Shown in pieces: positions 41,381 to 52,200 of a stretch of DNA of 64,000 nt. The notes beneath the pieces were generated by a model. That model worked only from the letters and a program-made list of their open reading frames with translations. It made no database searches and was not told where the DNA came from. How positions within the stretch are numbered: position 1 is the first letter of the stretch; each line of letters opens with the position of its first letter. A program made the position numbers and the translations under genes. Origin of the DNA: Paenibacillus sp. SY21-1. Its GTDB lineage: Bacteria > Bacillota > Bacilli > Paenibacillales > Paenibacillaceae. Where the stretch lies: NCBI RefSeq assembly GCF_005222705.1, contig NZ_STGF01000015.1, forward strand, positions 62,001 to 126,000. Reading direction: 5' to 3'.

Positions 41381-42340
41381 TGCGTTATTCTCCCTCTCAT
41401 TTTCATGATAGTAATAATCATTATCATCATTATTATAAGAGGCGATTTTCCCGCTTTCCATGACACATCCTGCCTGAATTACTGGAGAATCCGGTACTGG
41501 GGATGCCACAGCCGCCTTTTTGCGGTATTGCAGCGGAGACTGTCCATGATGCTTTTTGAACATGCGACTGAAATAGAAGCTGTCCGGGTAACCGATCATC
41601 TCCGCAATCTCGTTCAGACTGGCGCTGCTCCCGCTCAGCCATCGCCTCGCAGTGGCCATTCTCAGCCCTATAACATACTGGATCGGGCTCATCCCTGTCT
41701 GACGCTTAAACGTGCGCGATAGATGCGTAACACTGCATCCAAACATTTGGGCCAGCTCGGCAACCGAAGTCGTTCGATTATAATGCTCCCGCAAATAGTG
41801 CTGCACCCGCTGTCCGAAATCGGGCTGACCGCCGGAAGCTTCCTGCTCCATCTGCATTCGAAGCAATTCATAAACGAACTGATAGAAAAGAGGCTTCAAG
41901 CGCAGCTTGTCCAGCGCCCCAGGGTGCTGCCAATGTCGGAACATATCTGCAACAACCGGCTGCAATCTGGCTGTTTCAGGCGATGAGCACGCAAACTGCG
42001 CCTCAAATGAAAGGCGACCCTCAGGAAGCTCCCCCAACAAAACCGGCTGCCTGTCCGGGAAGGTTGCCTGATACGTCAGCACATAGCATGCAAAAAGCTC
42101 ATCCTTGGGCACAATCGACAGTTTCGCTGCGCCACCGGCATGCAGCACAAAATGAGGCCGTCCCTCATAGGACGTACCATCTACATAAAGCCGCGCCTGT
42201 CCACTTGTCACATACACAAAGCTGCCGGTGGGAAGCGTGTGCATGTTCAACGTTTCTCCTCCCTGCAAAATCATATATTTCATATCCGCAATGCGTACTG
42301 ATGCAGCATCCCACATCGTTGCATACTGCTCCCACTTCAC
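40391..42340 (-). CDS. AraC-family regulator fused in frame to a siderophore-binding domain (Btr-like)
   Basis: One open frame of ~649 residues. Residues ~1-170 are an AraC-type sensing domain and ~175-280 a double HTH (TTSVAELAQMFGCSVTHLSRTFKRQTGMS; SLNEIAEMIGYPDSFYFSRMFKKHHGQSPLQYRKK). A linker rich in Asn, Asp and Tyr follows, then the complete lipoprotein described separately. B. subtilis Btr is an AraC protein with a C-terminal siderophore-binding domain, so a fused regulator is plausible. The signal peptide in the middle is not expected in such a protein, however, and the linker DNA is a promoter plus Fur box. Either the AraC gene lost its stop codon, or the locus encodes both a long and a short product. 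The start is unsure: GTG 42340 or TTG 42370. Confidence 0.7.
   Translation of the reverse strand: MKWEQYATMWDAASVRIADMKYMILQGGETLNMHTLPTGSFVYVTSGQARLYVDGTSYEGRPHFVLHAGGAAKLSIVPKDELFACYVLTYQATFPDRQPVLLGELPEGRLSFEAQFACSSPETARLQPVVADMFRHWQHPGALDKLRLKPLFYQFVYELLRMQMEQEASGGQPDFGQRVQHYLREHYNRTTSVAELAQMFGCSVTHLSRTFKRQTGMSPIQYVIGLRMATARRWLSGSSASLNEIAEMIGYPDSFYFSRMFKKHHGQSPLQYRKKAAVASPVPDSPVIQAGCVMESGKIASYNNDDNDYYYHENERENNAMSFQFKPTAIVATLFVSAALMLGACQSTSNQQNAATGQPSNASQTAEPSATEQPTTRIYKHIDGESEIPIHPQRVFTDLKVGQLQALGVKPIGSSSYPLTTGFIDAEGIADLGVYPLNLEMLADLQPDLIILTEAWRDGGGYEAFNKIAPTIVIPNHAEELADELRMFGDILGKEEEAESWITNFVAKVAEAKKSVDAVIGPEETFTILNVREKEFMIYDDVNMGGNIIYQYLGLTPQEKVRSEVIDGETWEVSAEVIPDYVGDHLFIASAESAQEKLEDSRKIWSGTAAVQNDNVYHIDFNQFLLTDPISVSHQLQIITDLLLDKNQP
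41412..41460 (-). promoter_or_regulatory. Promoter with overlapping Fur box inside the AraC-SBP frame
   Basis: On the minus strand TGGAAA (41460-41455), a 17-base spacer and a perfect TATAAT (41437-41432) form a promoter. Five bases later comes TGATAATGATTATTA (41426-41412), which matches 14 of 15 bases of the Bacillus 7-1-7 Fur box. Iron-bound Fur would cover the transcription start and repress the binding-protein gene. Confidence 0.85.
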
Positions 42341-42702
42341 TATGGCACCCCCACATCCGCTTAGCGTCAACCGACTGCAAGCGCCGATTGCTTGCCTCCT
42401 TCGCCAAGCGATCTCTTATCCAGCCTTTGAGCGAAAAGGCAACGTTTGATTCATAAGTCTACCTTAATTCATGTAAGCCGTCTACGGGCTTCTGCCAAGC
42501 GTAAACGGCTGACGCCGTCCTTTGGCACAAGGCTAATGTTTCACATGGAAATAGAAGACGGTTAGAAGTGTCAACATACCGGTATAAATAAACAGGCTGC
42601 AGGAGCGCGTTTCACCTCTCCTGCAGCCTGTTTTCCATTGGATTGCATATACAATGCCCGCGCTTAGCCGGTTCTATTTAGGATTAGACGCATGCCTCAG
42701 GT
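42341..42702. other. Intergenic region between AraC regulator and Gfo/Idh operon
   Basis: The gap holds the operon terminator at 42584-42634 and the AraC leader. A strong AAGGAGG lies near 42400 but is about 20 bases from the nearest in-frame start codon. No further gene is supported here. Confidence 0.5.
42584..42634 (-). terminator. Strong intrinsic terminator
   Basis: AACAGGCTGCAGGAG at 42591-42605 pairs perfectly with CTCCTGCAGCCTGTT at 42618-42632 around a 12-base loop. The minus strand continues with TTTATTTAT and the plus strand with TTCC, so it mainly ends the Gfo/Idh-isomerase-cupin operon. Confidence 0.9.
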
Positions 42703-43722
42703 CTATCCCGGCAGCAGCCCTTTTTGCAGCTTGATTACTTCATTGTCGCGTGCGGACATATAAGCCGCATCAAGCAATGCAACCGTATGCAAATTATCCC
42801 GCGCGCTGTTGGCTGCCTCTTCTCCCGTCTCGATCCAGGTCAACAATTGATCCAGCCCGTCAAACACGGCTTCTTCAATAGGCATCTTGCTGCTCCAGGT
42901 TTGAACGGGAACCGGCTGCCAGGAAGGAGTGCCCGACGGGTCCAGACGAAACAGATGGATATCATCGGATGAGGTGCTGATTACCCCTTCGCTCCCCATC
43001 ACAATGAGCTCATTTTTCACAAACGGACTGGAGAAGCTTTGCGTAAAATGGGCCTTCACCCCTCCCGCAAATGCAATCTGCACCGTAGCATCCGTTTCTC
43101 CCAGACAGTTGATCGTATCGGAGGAATAGCTGGTGCAATAGACGGACTCCGCTTCGGCGTCCGCTATTCTGCGAATGCCGTCAAACCAATGAATGGCCAT
43201 GACCGACATCGCGTGACGCTCGGTCTGAAGTCTCCAGCCGGCATCCTGGCGATAAAACAAGGAATCGAAATGAATGCCTTCCAGCTTGCCGATTACGCCA
43301 TCCTTAACCAGTCCGCGGATAAAATCAAATTTATGATGCTTACGGAAATTTTGGTTAACGGACACCGGGATCTGCAGCCGCTGCGCCTGATCGGCCAAAG
43401 CGCTCGCCTCATTAAATGTATCCGCGAACGGCTTTTCAACGAACACCGGGATACCGGCTGCAAGCAGCGGCATGACAACGCTTTCGCGAACCGTAGACGG
43501 CGTGCATACGACCGCAACCTCGATGCCGGCCTGTTCGATCATCGCCTGCACATCGGTGTATCTGCCTGGAATGCCAAACTCGTCCGCTCTTTCATGGACA
43601 AACGTCTCGCTTGGATCGCAAATCGCGACAACCTTGATCCGGTCCTGATGGCCTGCATAGCCCCGCAAATGCATTTTCGTTACCGCACCTGCGCCAACAA
43701 AGCCGATTTTAAATTGTTTCAT
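42703..43722 (-). CDS. Gfo/Idh/MocA-family dehydrogenase
   Basis: The 339-residue oxidoreductase has the NAD motif IGFVGAGAVTKMHLRGY, the conserved VFVEKPFADT block and the central AIHWFDGIRRI with the probable catalytic His. It oxidises or reduces a hydroxyl on a sugar, inositol or related polyol. The start ATG 43722 follows GGGGAG and overlaps the isomerase gene by 14 bases. With the isomerase and cupin it forms a small catabolic operon; substrate not determined. Confidence 0.88.
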   Translation of the reverse strand: MKQFKIGFVGAGAVTKMHLRGYAGHQDRIKVVAICDPSETFVHERADEFGIPGRYTDVQAMIEQAGIEVAVVCTPSTVRESVVMPLLAAGIPVFVEKPFADTFNEASALADQAQRLQIPVSVNQNFRKHHKFDFIRGLVKDGVIGKLEGIHFDSLFYRQDAGWRLQTERHAMSVMAIHWFDGIRRIADAEAESVYCTSYSSDTINCLGETDATVQIAFAGGVKAHFTQSFSSPFVKNELIVMGSEGVISTSSDDIHLFRLDPSGTPSWQPVPVQTWSSKMPIEEAVFDGLDQLLTWIETGEEAANSARDNLHTVALLDAAYMSARDNEVIKLQKGLLPG

Positions 43723-44488
43723 TACGCCCACTCCCCAGTCCTGATTTCATGAAAGCCAAGCACTCGCGCATGCCCGTACCGATTTCTCCTCCGCTTTCCT
43801 CGTCGGCGGATATCCATCCCCCATAGCCGATATCGCGGACAGCTTTAAAAATCGGTTTAAAATCTATGTCTCCGCGTCCTAAAATTTGATAATCTCCGTT
43901 CGCAAAATCCTTCATATGAAAATTACGGATATAAGGGGAAAAAGACCGGATTACCTCCGCGACATCCTCAATGCCCGATTTCACCAAATGTGCGGTATCT
44001 ATCGTCAGCCCTGTGTGGGCCGGATTTTGAATATGATTAAAAAACACGTCAAAATCCTCGCGATGCATAAGCGGCTGATCGTAATGGTGATGAAGCGACA
44101 AATGCAAGCCGCACTGCTCCGCTTCCTTCCCCAGTTCCTCGAATATGGGCGCAAATGCAGCGATCTCCTTGTGCGTGAGCGATTGCCTTGAGACGGCATG
44201 ACAGTACACGATGATCTCCGTGCCCACAGCTTGCGCAAAGCGGTATAACCCGCGCAATTGCTCCTTGCTGCCGTCATCCAGTAAAGTTCCCCCCGTAATA
44301 AGGGCCGAGGCCGCGCCTGCAGGCTGTCCCCAGCGTTGAATAAAGGCTTCGGGCCGGCTCACATACGGCGTATATTGGCTCCATTTCAGCTGCAAACCGT
44401 TATAGCCGGCTTCTTCGTACGCACCGAACAGCGTCTGCTCCTCCTGCAGCGATGCCGTGGGTCTTGAAAATGCGAATGTATAGGTCAT
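43709..44488 (-). CDS. Sugar phosphate isomerase/epimerase (AP endonuclease 2 family)
   Basis: This 259-residue TIM-barrel protein of the xylose-isomerase-like family contains metal-binding motifs LHLSLHHHYDQP, TGLTIDTAHLVKSG, NFHMKDF and ISADEE. Members interconvert keto-sugars or dehydrate inosose with a divalent metal. The ATG at 44488 has AAAGGAACGG upstream. It sits between the cupin and Gfo/Idh genes, an arrangement common in sugar-acid or inositol-type catabolism. Confidence 0.88.
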   Translation of the reverse strand: MTYTFAFSRPTASLQEEQTLFGAYEEAGYNGLQLKWSQYTPYVSRPEAFIQRWGQPAGAASALITGGTLLDDGSKEQLRGLYRFAQAVGTEIIVYCHAVSRQSLTHKEIAAFAPIFEELGKEAEQCGLHLSLHHHYDQPLMHREDFDVFFNHIQNPAHTGLTIDTAHLVKSGIEDVAEVIRSFSPYIRNFHMKDFANGDYQILGRGDIDFKPIFKAVRDIGYGGWISADEESGGEIGTGMRECLAFMKSGLGSGRNETI

Positions 44489-44544
44489 GCAACCGTTCCT
44501 TTCTTGAGATCCATTTTGCGAAAAACGAATGGCGCTCCCTTGCT

Positions 44545-44901
44545 CTACTCTCCGACTGTCTGCCTGTCCACGGATGAATACGCAATGATCATCTTGCAAG
44601 GCTCCCAGCTCGTCACCTTGGCATGATGCGGCACTCCTTGCGGAATACGCAGGGCCATGCCCGGCTTCAGATGAAATACGTCATCTCCCAGCGAATGATC
44701 GCATTCTCCCGACAAGACGAAAATGATTTCTTCGCAATTCGGATGAATATGGCGGCCGTTCTCTTGTCCGGCTTCAATATAAACGACACCGAAGGTCATT
44801 TCCCCATTCGGGTCGATTTCTTTCCCGTATAGCCAGGAAATTTTGCCCCATCCCATATCCAGCACATGGTTCTCCGTGTTCAAGTCTGACGGTGTAATCA
44901 T
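44545..44901 (-). CDS. Cupin-domain protein
   Basis: This 118-residue single-domain cupin has metal-binding motif 1 in GRHIHPNCEEIIFVLSGE and motif 2 in PQGVPHHAKV. It could isomerise or bind a sugar, or act as a small metalloenzyme; such proteins often accompany sugar dehydrogenase operons. AGGAGGAGCAGC precedes the ATG. It is the first gene after the operator-bearing promoter. Confidence 0.9.
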   Translation of the reverse strand: MITPSDLNTENHVLDMGWGKISWLYGKEIDPNGEMTFGVVYIEAGQENGRHIHPNCEEIIFVLSGECDHSLGDDVFHLKPGMALRIPQGVPHHAKVTSWEPCKMIIAYSSVDRQTVGE

Positions 44902-44928
44902 GCTGCTCCTCCTTTATTTGTTGCATAG

Positions 44929-44972
44929 GTTGAATATAAGTTTATTATAATTCAACCAAGTTGAATAAACAA
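44929..44972 (-). promoter_or_regulatory. Promoter with three-half-site operator
   Basis: TTGTTT (44972-44967), 17 bases and a perfect TATAAT (44949-44944) lead the cupin operon. The spacer is the palindrome TTCAACTTGGTTGAA (44965-44951). A further ATTCAAC half-site at 44935-44929 pairs with the inner GTTGAAT to make a second, wider inverted repeat spanning the -10. A repressor bound here would block RNA polymerase. The cognate regulator is not evident in the window. Confidence 0.8.
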
Positions 44973-45070
44973 TAACTTTAGTGAATTTCTTTCCTGTTCG
45001 CCGCTTGATCAGATCGCCTAGGCAAGCCGCCGCCTTAAATCAGGCAATGCGCCATAGCAAGGGAACTGCA

Positions 45071-45103
45071 ACAAGAAGACGGAAGCATGCGCCTCCGTCT
45101 TGT
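45071..45103 (-). terminator. Probable terminator of the cohesin-SLH gene
   Basis: On the minus strand AAGACGGA and TCCGTCTT form an eight-pair stem about 100 bases after the stop codon, followed by a moderately T-rich CTTGTTGC. The weak T-tract lowers confidence. Confidence 0.5.
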
Positions 45104-45204
45104 CCAATTCGCTATTAGGCGAGTCTCCTTTCACGCAAGCTTCGCCCTTTAAGCCTTGCTTCGCCGCATCCATCTCCAGACGTCTAGCACGTCATGCTTG
45201 CACC

Positions 45205-46203
45205 CTAGTCCTGATGAATCGTTACGAGCAGATGCGCCGCCTCCGCCCGATTGGCATGGTTAAGCGGGGCGAACCGGTTGTCGCCAACGCCCTTGATCCA
45301 TCCGCGGCCGGACGCTTCGGCAATATACGGCAACGCCCACTGAGGAATGTCGCCGGAATCGGAAAAGCCTGGCTTGTCGCCGCTTGCCGGGACAATTCCC
45401 TGCGACCGGACGATAAGCGCCGCCATCTCGGCGCGCGTAATGAGCTTGCCTGCCTGGAAGGTACCGTCTGCATAACCTGCAATCAGCCGCGCTTCCACCG
45501 CAGCGGCTATGTAGCCTCGCGCCCAAGCCGGAATGGTATCCCGATCCGCAAACTCCAATTCGGGTGCGGAGGCAATCGGCAGCTGAAGCGCGCGGGCCAG
45601 CATGGCGACAAATTCTGCCCGCGTCACATGCTTGTGCGGTCTGTAGGTTTGATCGCTGTAACCGGCCACCCATCCTTGCTCAACCGCTCTCATAATGGAC
45701 TTCTCCGCCCAGTGGCCGGCAACATCCTTAAACGTTGCCCCCAGGTTCGACAAAGAGATACTTTTGCCCAGTTCAACCATCTTTAGCGCGGAGTCTACCA
45801 GCTTAATCTCGTGCAGCACAAACTTGGCAGCGCTGCCCGCTATCCGCTCGAATGTAAACGAAGCTAAAGCGGCTTCTCCGCTCGTTCCTTTTGCGCTGCC
45901 TACCTTTGAATGCGCGAATAGAATACGTCCGTCCTTGACAATCGGCTCCACCGTGAAGCCTGCGATTGGGCTCGTCGCGCCGGTAAAGCGAACAAGCTTA
46001 GAATCATAGGCAAGACTGAACTGATAGGCGTACAAGTCGGACAAATGCTGTCCTTTCACCTCAATGATCACTGTGGCTTCCCGATTCGTCGCTTTCAAGC
46101 TCAAAGCCGGCTCGTTAGCCGCCAGCAGCGTGCCGGGAGACCATAGCGATAGCAGCAGGAGCGCGCTTAAAATGAGCAGCGCGTTTGTTTTTAGAGTGGA
46201 CAT
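45205..46203 (-). CDS. Cohesin-SLH surface anchor protein
   Basis: The 332-residue secreted protein has a signal peptide (residues 1-29, LILSALLLLSLWSPGTLLAA), a cohesin-like domain at ~33-145 (ATVIIEVKGQHLSDLYAYQFSLAYDSKLVRF), and three SLH repeats (FKDVAGHWAEKSIMRAVEQGWV; FADRDTIPAWARGYIAAAVEARLI; FSDSGDIPQWALPYIAEASGRGWI). SLH repeats bind pyruvylated cell-wall polymer, while a cohesin domain would bind a dockerin partner. The gene lies 82 bases after the giant lyase, whose C-terminus is dockerin-like, so it may hold that enzyme on the cell surface. Confidence 0.88.
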   Translation of the reverse strand: MSTLKTNALLILSALLLLSLWSPGTLLAANEPALSLKATNREATVIIEVKGQHLSDLYAYQFSLAYDSKLVRFTGATSPIAGFTVEPIVKDGRILFAHSKVGSAKGTSGEAALASFTFERIAGSAAKFVLHEIKLVDSALKMVELGKSISLSNLGATFKDVAGHWAEKSIMRAVEQGWVAGYSDQTYRPHKHVTRAEFVAMLARALQLPIASAPELEFADRDTIPAWARGYIAAAVEARLIAGYADGTFQAGKLITRAEMAALIVRSQGIVPASGDKPGFSDSGDIPQWALPYIAEASGRGWIKGVGDNRFAPLNHANRAEAAHLLVTIHQD

Positions 46204-46285
46204 GCTTGACCATCTTCCTTTCCATGGAGGAAGAGGAAGGAGCGCCAGACTCCTTCCTCCCCATCTACCTTGTCATTTGAAATCG

Positions 46286-49200
46286 TTACGCTTGCGAGCT
46301 CCAATCGGTTAAGATCAGCTGGGCGACGGCAGCAAGAACGCGAATATTGATTTCGCCCTCATCGAGCAGATCCGCTTTTTCAATTTCGCTCCAATTTGGA
46401 TCGTTGGAGGTAGCCCCGAAGTATTTGGCGATAATCGACAGATCGCGAATCGTAATTTGCGTTTGTCCGTCCACCAGGCTGATGAAGCGGGCAAGGAACT
46501 GCTGTACCGCCGCATTCAGCGCGCCGGTTGCCGCATCGACTTCCCCTTGCGTCGCCCATGCATCGCTGCGGACAAAGGATGCCGTGTCGATGGCCGCTTG
46601 CAGCGCCGCTTTCGCGCCGACCTCGTAATTGCCGATTTTCTTGCCTTCCACCGCTTTGGCCAGTTGGCCGCTTGCAGCGGCAATCGCCTGAACCAAGGCC
46701 GCTTTGTCGGAATCGACTGGAGGCGTTTGACCGATGCCAAACGAATGATGAGCCTCGGCAATATTCGCGATTCCCGCCGTTCCGTTGCGGGAAACATCAA
46801 ACTTCGTCAGCGACGTAACAACGTTCCCTGTTGCTCCCGCTGTTACCCTGCCGCGCAGAACGAACAAATCTCCGCCGTCTGCGACCGCGTGATTGTCGCC
46901 CGCGCTCATCAGGATGACACGAATCTGGCCCTCCTCCGGCCGCACTGCGGCAGCAAGAATATGGAGGTTGTCACGATTTGAAGCAATAGCGCTCTCTGCG
47001 AGTACAGTGGAACCGTTCTCTCCCGCAGTTGTTGCGAACGTCAGCTTCGCAGGGTCGTACTGGACGATGACATCGAGCGCCGTAAAGCTGGTTTCCACCT
47101 CCGTGACGCCAACCTTCAACTCTACCGCTTGGCCTGCATAAGCGGTTGACGGTCCGGAAAGCGCAGCCTTGGCCCAATGCTCGCCTGGCGGAACTTCTGT
47201 GTCGTCTACGTTCACAAAGGCAGATAGCGGAATGTTCAGCTCTTTGACAAGCCTTGCCACCAATTTGGATACCTGGATAGCGCCGTTCATCTGCAAATGC
47301 GTGTTGTCTTCTTTTCCGTCTACCCATAAGAAGATCGATTTTGTTCCTTCCGGACCAAGCTCTTGAAAGTGCTCCCAGCTGGCTTGATTCAAATCAATCA
47401 ACAGAGCTCCGGTTTCCTGAGCCGTTTCTTTCATCGCCTGCACATATTCCGGGAAGCTTTTGTTCAATGTTTCTCCTGTGTAGTCGCGTCTGTTCACCGG
47501 CGTAACAAGCACCGGAATGGCCCCTCTTTGCTCGGCTCCATGAATGTAATCCTTTAAATACACCTTGAACTGCTCCGGCGTGAGGTAACGCTCCGGCCGC
47601 GACGGCGTGGAATCGTTATGCGACCATTGCATGAACAAGTAATCTCCTTCACGGATATCGAGCAGGATATCGTTCAAATGACCGCCAACCAGGAAGGTTT
47701 TGCTGCTTAAACCGCCAATCGCCCGGTTGTCGATGCTTACCTTCTCCGTATCGAAGTAGCCGCCAAGCGTTTCGCCCCAGCCTGCCTGCGGACGATAGCC
47801 TTCCGCATAATTGGCAACGGTGGAATCGCTCGCGAGATAGATGACCGGCTTGTCGCCCGCTCCGTTATCCGGCAAACGTTCAATCTTCAGAGCGTTAAGC
47901 TTTGGCGTATTACCCGAGAAATCAAAGTTGAACACACCGTCAATGAGGGCAATGTCATAGACGATTTCGCGGAATTCGCCCGTCGGAATCGTCGAGACCG
48001 GCAATTTGCCCATCTGCTCGGCTACAACGCCTGCGTTGGTAGCTTCAAGCGAATCGCCAATGGTCATCGTAACGCGATAATTGGCCGGCTTCATCTCCAC
48101 GAGGAAGGAGGTCCCGTTGATGCGGACAAAATCCTCGGTCAGCGCATTGCCCGTCTCGCGGTTGGCATCCACCACAAGGGCGGTATCGGCAAAGCCGTAG
48201 CCGACTCCTTCTACGTATGCCCGATTTTCTCCTACCTGGATATAGCCTTCGGCTGCGTTTCCAGGACCGAAGTCGAAGCTGTATTCGCTAATGTCTGAAG
48301 CAGGCGCATCAGTCAGAGACGCCATGGCTACGGTCAGCACATTAATCGCATGATCCACCTGCGCCTGCGTCGCTACCGTGCCGATAATCTCCTCTACGGA
48401 TGCCAGCGCCCGGTTGAGCACGGCTACGGATTGCTCCGTAAAAGCCGACAGGTCCAGCGTCTTGGCTTCCGCATGAAGCGCAATCAGCGCGGTCTGATCG
48501 CCCGCAGCCGGCGGTAGCTTCATGCCCTCGATGCGTACGTTGTCGATTTGGGTCGTCCAGTTCAACGTGCCGCCTCCGCCCTTTCTCGTGCCCAGGAAAC
48601 GGAGCGCCCTTACGTTGTCCGCATAAGCGGTGCCAGCGCTCATCGGAATATCCTCAATGGTCTGGGTTACGCTGCCATTGGCAAGGCTGGTCAGCGTCAA
48701 GGCAATTTTCTTCTCGGCAAAGTTCATGGTAATGTCCACGTTGACCCATTGATTTTTTGCAATCGTCGTGAACTTTCCGCCTTCCGGAATGGCCGTATTG
48801 CCCGTACCGTAATCTGCGGCGTAATGTCCAGGGAAATAACCGATTGGCGTATTCGAGCCGCTAGTCGTATACAGGGTGAAAATGATATTTTCATTCGCAT
48901 CTTGCAGCGTCAAGTGCCCTTCCGACGGTGAAGCGCCAACATTGCCGGAGTGCCAGTCAAAGTTCGCATTTACAATATCGCCGCCTACTGCGTCAAACAG
49001 ACGGAACACCTTGGAACGATGTCCCGAACCCGAGCCGACAACGGACAGCACTTTGTTCCCGTTTTGCTCCACGACGGTCCCCGTCATCTGTCCTCCGATT
49101 CCGGTAGCGTTCACCATCGCATACTGGACAGCGGCAGGATCACCTTCAAAGTTTTCCGAGTAGACCTGGTTCTCAGGCTCCGGCTCCGGTTCGCTTATGT

Positions 49201-52200
49201 CCGGGTCGATAACAAACGGCGCTAGGCCCAGCTCCGAGTCACTGACCGCTCCGGCAACCAGACCGGCAATCACTTGGGCGCCATAGCCGCTGAAATGCGT
49301 ATTATCATTGATTCCGTTCGGATACTTCGGATATTGGCCGGGGTAGGCATACAGGAAGAGCTTCTCCGAAGCCGCCAAGCCAATTTTATTAAAATGAGCA
49401 ATGCTTAGCTCGCTTAAATCAATGAGCTGTACTTGCCGTTCCTCGGCCACTTCTCTGGCGGCCTTCACATAGTCCGGGAAGCTTACATTAAACTCTTGCG
49501 TAATCGTATTAAAGTCTCTGCGTCCCACCGGGGTAAGCAATACCGGCGTTGCGCCGCGCTGTCTGGCTCCGTCGATATAGCGGGCCAAATACATTTTATA
49601 GTCCTCCGGTGATGCGTAACGCTCCGGATTGCCGGCGCTGGCGTCATTATGCCCGAAGGATACGAAGAAATAGTCCCCAGGCTTGATCTCGCGCAACACG
49701 ACATCGAGTCGCCCGTCTACCATAAACGATTTGCTGCTTCGACCGCCAATCGAATGATTCTCGACCACTACGCCACCGGCGAAATAACGTCCGAACTGCT
49801 GGCCCCATCCTTCCTGCGGAGCCTGCATGGCGCTGTAAGACTGCATCGTAGAATCGCCAGCCATATAAATCGTCGTCGATGCGCCTGGCGTTTTCTCTTT
49901 GTATCTCTCAATGATGATTTCCTGCACATCGATAGCCGAGCCGGTGAACATAAACTCCAATTGTCCGTCTACCAGCGCAATGTCATAGGAATAGACCAAT
50001 GGCTCTCCTTGTGCCACGTTGGTTACCGCCAGCTTTTGAACAAATTCGGATTTAATGCCCACATTGGAGCTGCGGGCCGCTGCGCCAAGCTTGACCGTGA
50101 CCTTGTAGTTGGCATTAGGCAAATCTACGGCGAATTTGGCGTTTTCCGGCAAGGAAACATGGTTCGCGCCCACCGTGATGCCGCTTGCTTGATCGAAGCC
50201 ATGCTTCGTTTCTGCCGTGTAAACTGTATTTTGTACAGCCGTTGTGCCCGCTGCTGTATCCGTGCCAAAATCAAAGTGGTGCACCTGCTCCGGCCCCGCG
50301 CTTCCGCCTACAAGATTAAGGTTGGCTTTAGGGAACTCGGTTGCCCCGTAACCAAGGTAGAAGCTGGTATGCGGCGGCTGGTTATAGCTCACATTCTGCC
50401 AGGCTACGCCCAATCGATAAACCGGGTCCTGCATAAGCGCAGGGATTCGGTGAGACGTGGCAATTGTCGTGGTGTACAGTCTGTACTCGGTGCTGTCTTC
50501 TGATCGCAACAGCAGCTCCTCGCGCCAATCTCCCAAAATATCCGCCTGAAGCGCTGGATTGCCTTTCGTATGGTTGTTGGTTAAAGCGCCTGTCGCTCTA
50601 AAGATTTCATTCAGCTTTTTGTTTTCGTAGTCCCATTTATAAATAACGGGGATTCCTTGTGCCGTGCTGTTATCCCATACATGGTCGAACAGCTCCCGTC
50701 CCAGATCTCCGTCCCACCAGATGGCGAAATTGGCGCTTTGCGGAACCTCGCCCGGCTCGTAGATGACCTCTCCGTTCGCCGCATAGCCATTTGTTGCAGG
50801 TATGGCTTGCCCGTCCGTAATGCCGGTTGCCCATGACTCGTATCCCGGATAATTCGGATCAATGTCCGCCGACATGCCGCGTCCGGTATCTTTGCCGGTG
50901 AATTCTCCCCAAAGAATTTCTCCCGTTGCTCCATCGCGCATCTCAAGCCCGTATGCGGCGCTCGTATGCTCGTGCACACTTACAATTTGATAGCCGTCGC
51001 GGTTCGGATCAAGCTTGCCGGCATGCATGGCGTCGCCATGGCCAAGGCCGGTGCTGTACAATACGGTGCCGTCGTCGTCAATGACCAATGCGCCGTATAT
51101 AATCTCGTCTTTGCCGTCGGAGTCGACATCGAGCACGCTAAGCCCGTGATTGCCTTGTCCCTCATACTGGCTGCCCGCTTCCTTCGAATCGAAGGTCCAG
51201 CGTTTTACCAGCTCGCCTCCGACGAAATCGTAAGCAGCCAGCACCGTGCGCGTATAATAGCCGCGGGCCATGACGACGCTTGGCGTCGCACCGTCCAAAT
51301 AAGCGACAGCGGCCAGGAAGCGATCGACGCGATTGCCGTAACCGTCCCCCCAGGCGCTTACATCTCCTCTAGGAGGATCGTAATCCACAGTCGAAACGGC
51401 TGCGCCGGTTTCTCCGTTAAACAGGGTGAGATATTCCGGGCCTGTCAAAATATATCCGCCGTCGTTGCGGTAATCTTTGGAGCCGTCGCCGATTACGCGG
51501 CCTGTACCGTCTTTAGTGCCGTCCGCCGTTTTGACGACAACCTCTGCCTTGCCGTCGCCATTCAAGTCATACACCATTAGCTGCGTGTAATGGGCGCCGG
51601 CTCGAATGTTCACGCCCAGGTCGATGCGCCACAGCTTGCTTCCATCAAGCTTGATCGCATCGATATAGACGTTGCCGGTATAGCCGGCATGGGAGTTGTC
51701 CTTCGAATTGCTTGGATTCCAGAGAAAAACGATCTCGAATTCTCCATCGCCGTCCAGATCCGCCACGGAAGCGTCGCTGGCAATATAGGAGTAGCTTCCG
51801 CCATCCTTCGTCCGGCCGTCGGCCGGCTTATCGAGCGGAATTGGCAAGTAATTGTTGTGCCAAACCGAAACCGTCTGCGGCTGCATCTCCTCCTTCCCGT
51901 TGATCAACGTGGATATTTGATATTGGGAGCTGTCGGCGCCTGTCGTATCCAAATAGTTGGTCGCCTCGCCGAGGGGAGCCGCGTTCACTTTGTAGCCGTT
52001 TTTGTATACATTGAAAGCGACCTCTTGCGGGTCCGAATTTAAATAGCGCCAGCTAAGAAATACCCCGTTTTCCACCAATACGGCAACCAAGCCTCGGCCC
52101 AGGTTTTCGGCTTGCCGAGCCGGCAGTCCGTTCGAGGAATCTGCGCGCACCGGCGCTGCCGCGGCGACAAGCGAAAAAACCATAAGCATGGACAACAAGC

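Larger units (their letters stand above)
44902..45204. other. Intergenic region between cupin operon and cohesin-SLH gene
   Basis: The 303 bases contain the cupin promoter/operator (44929-44972) and the cohesin-SLH terminator hairpin (about 45071-45103). Nothing else was recognised. Confidence 0.6.
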
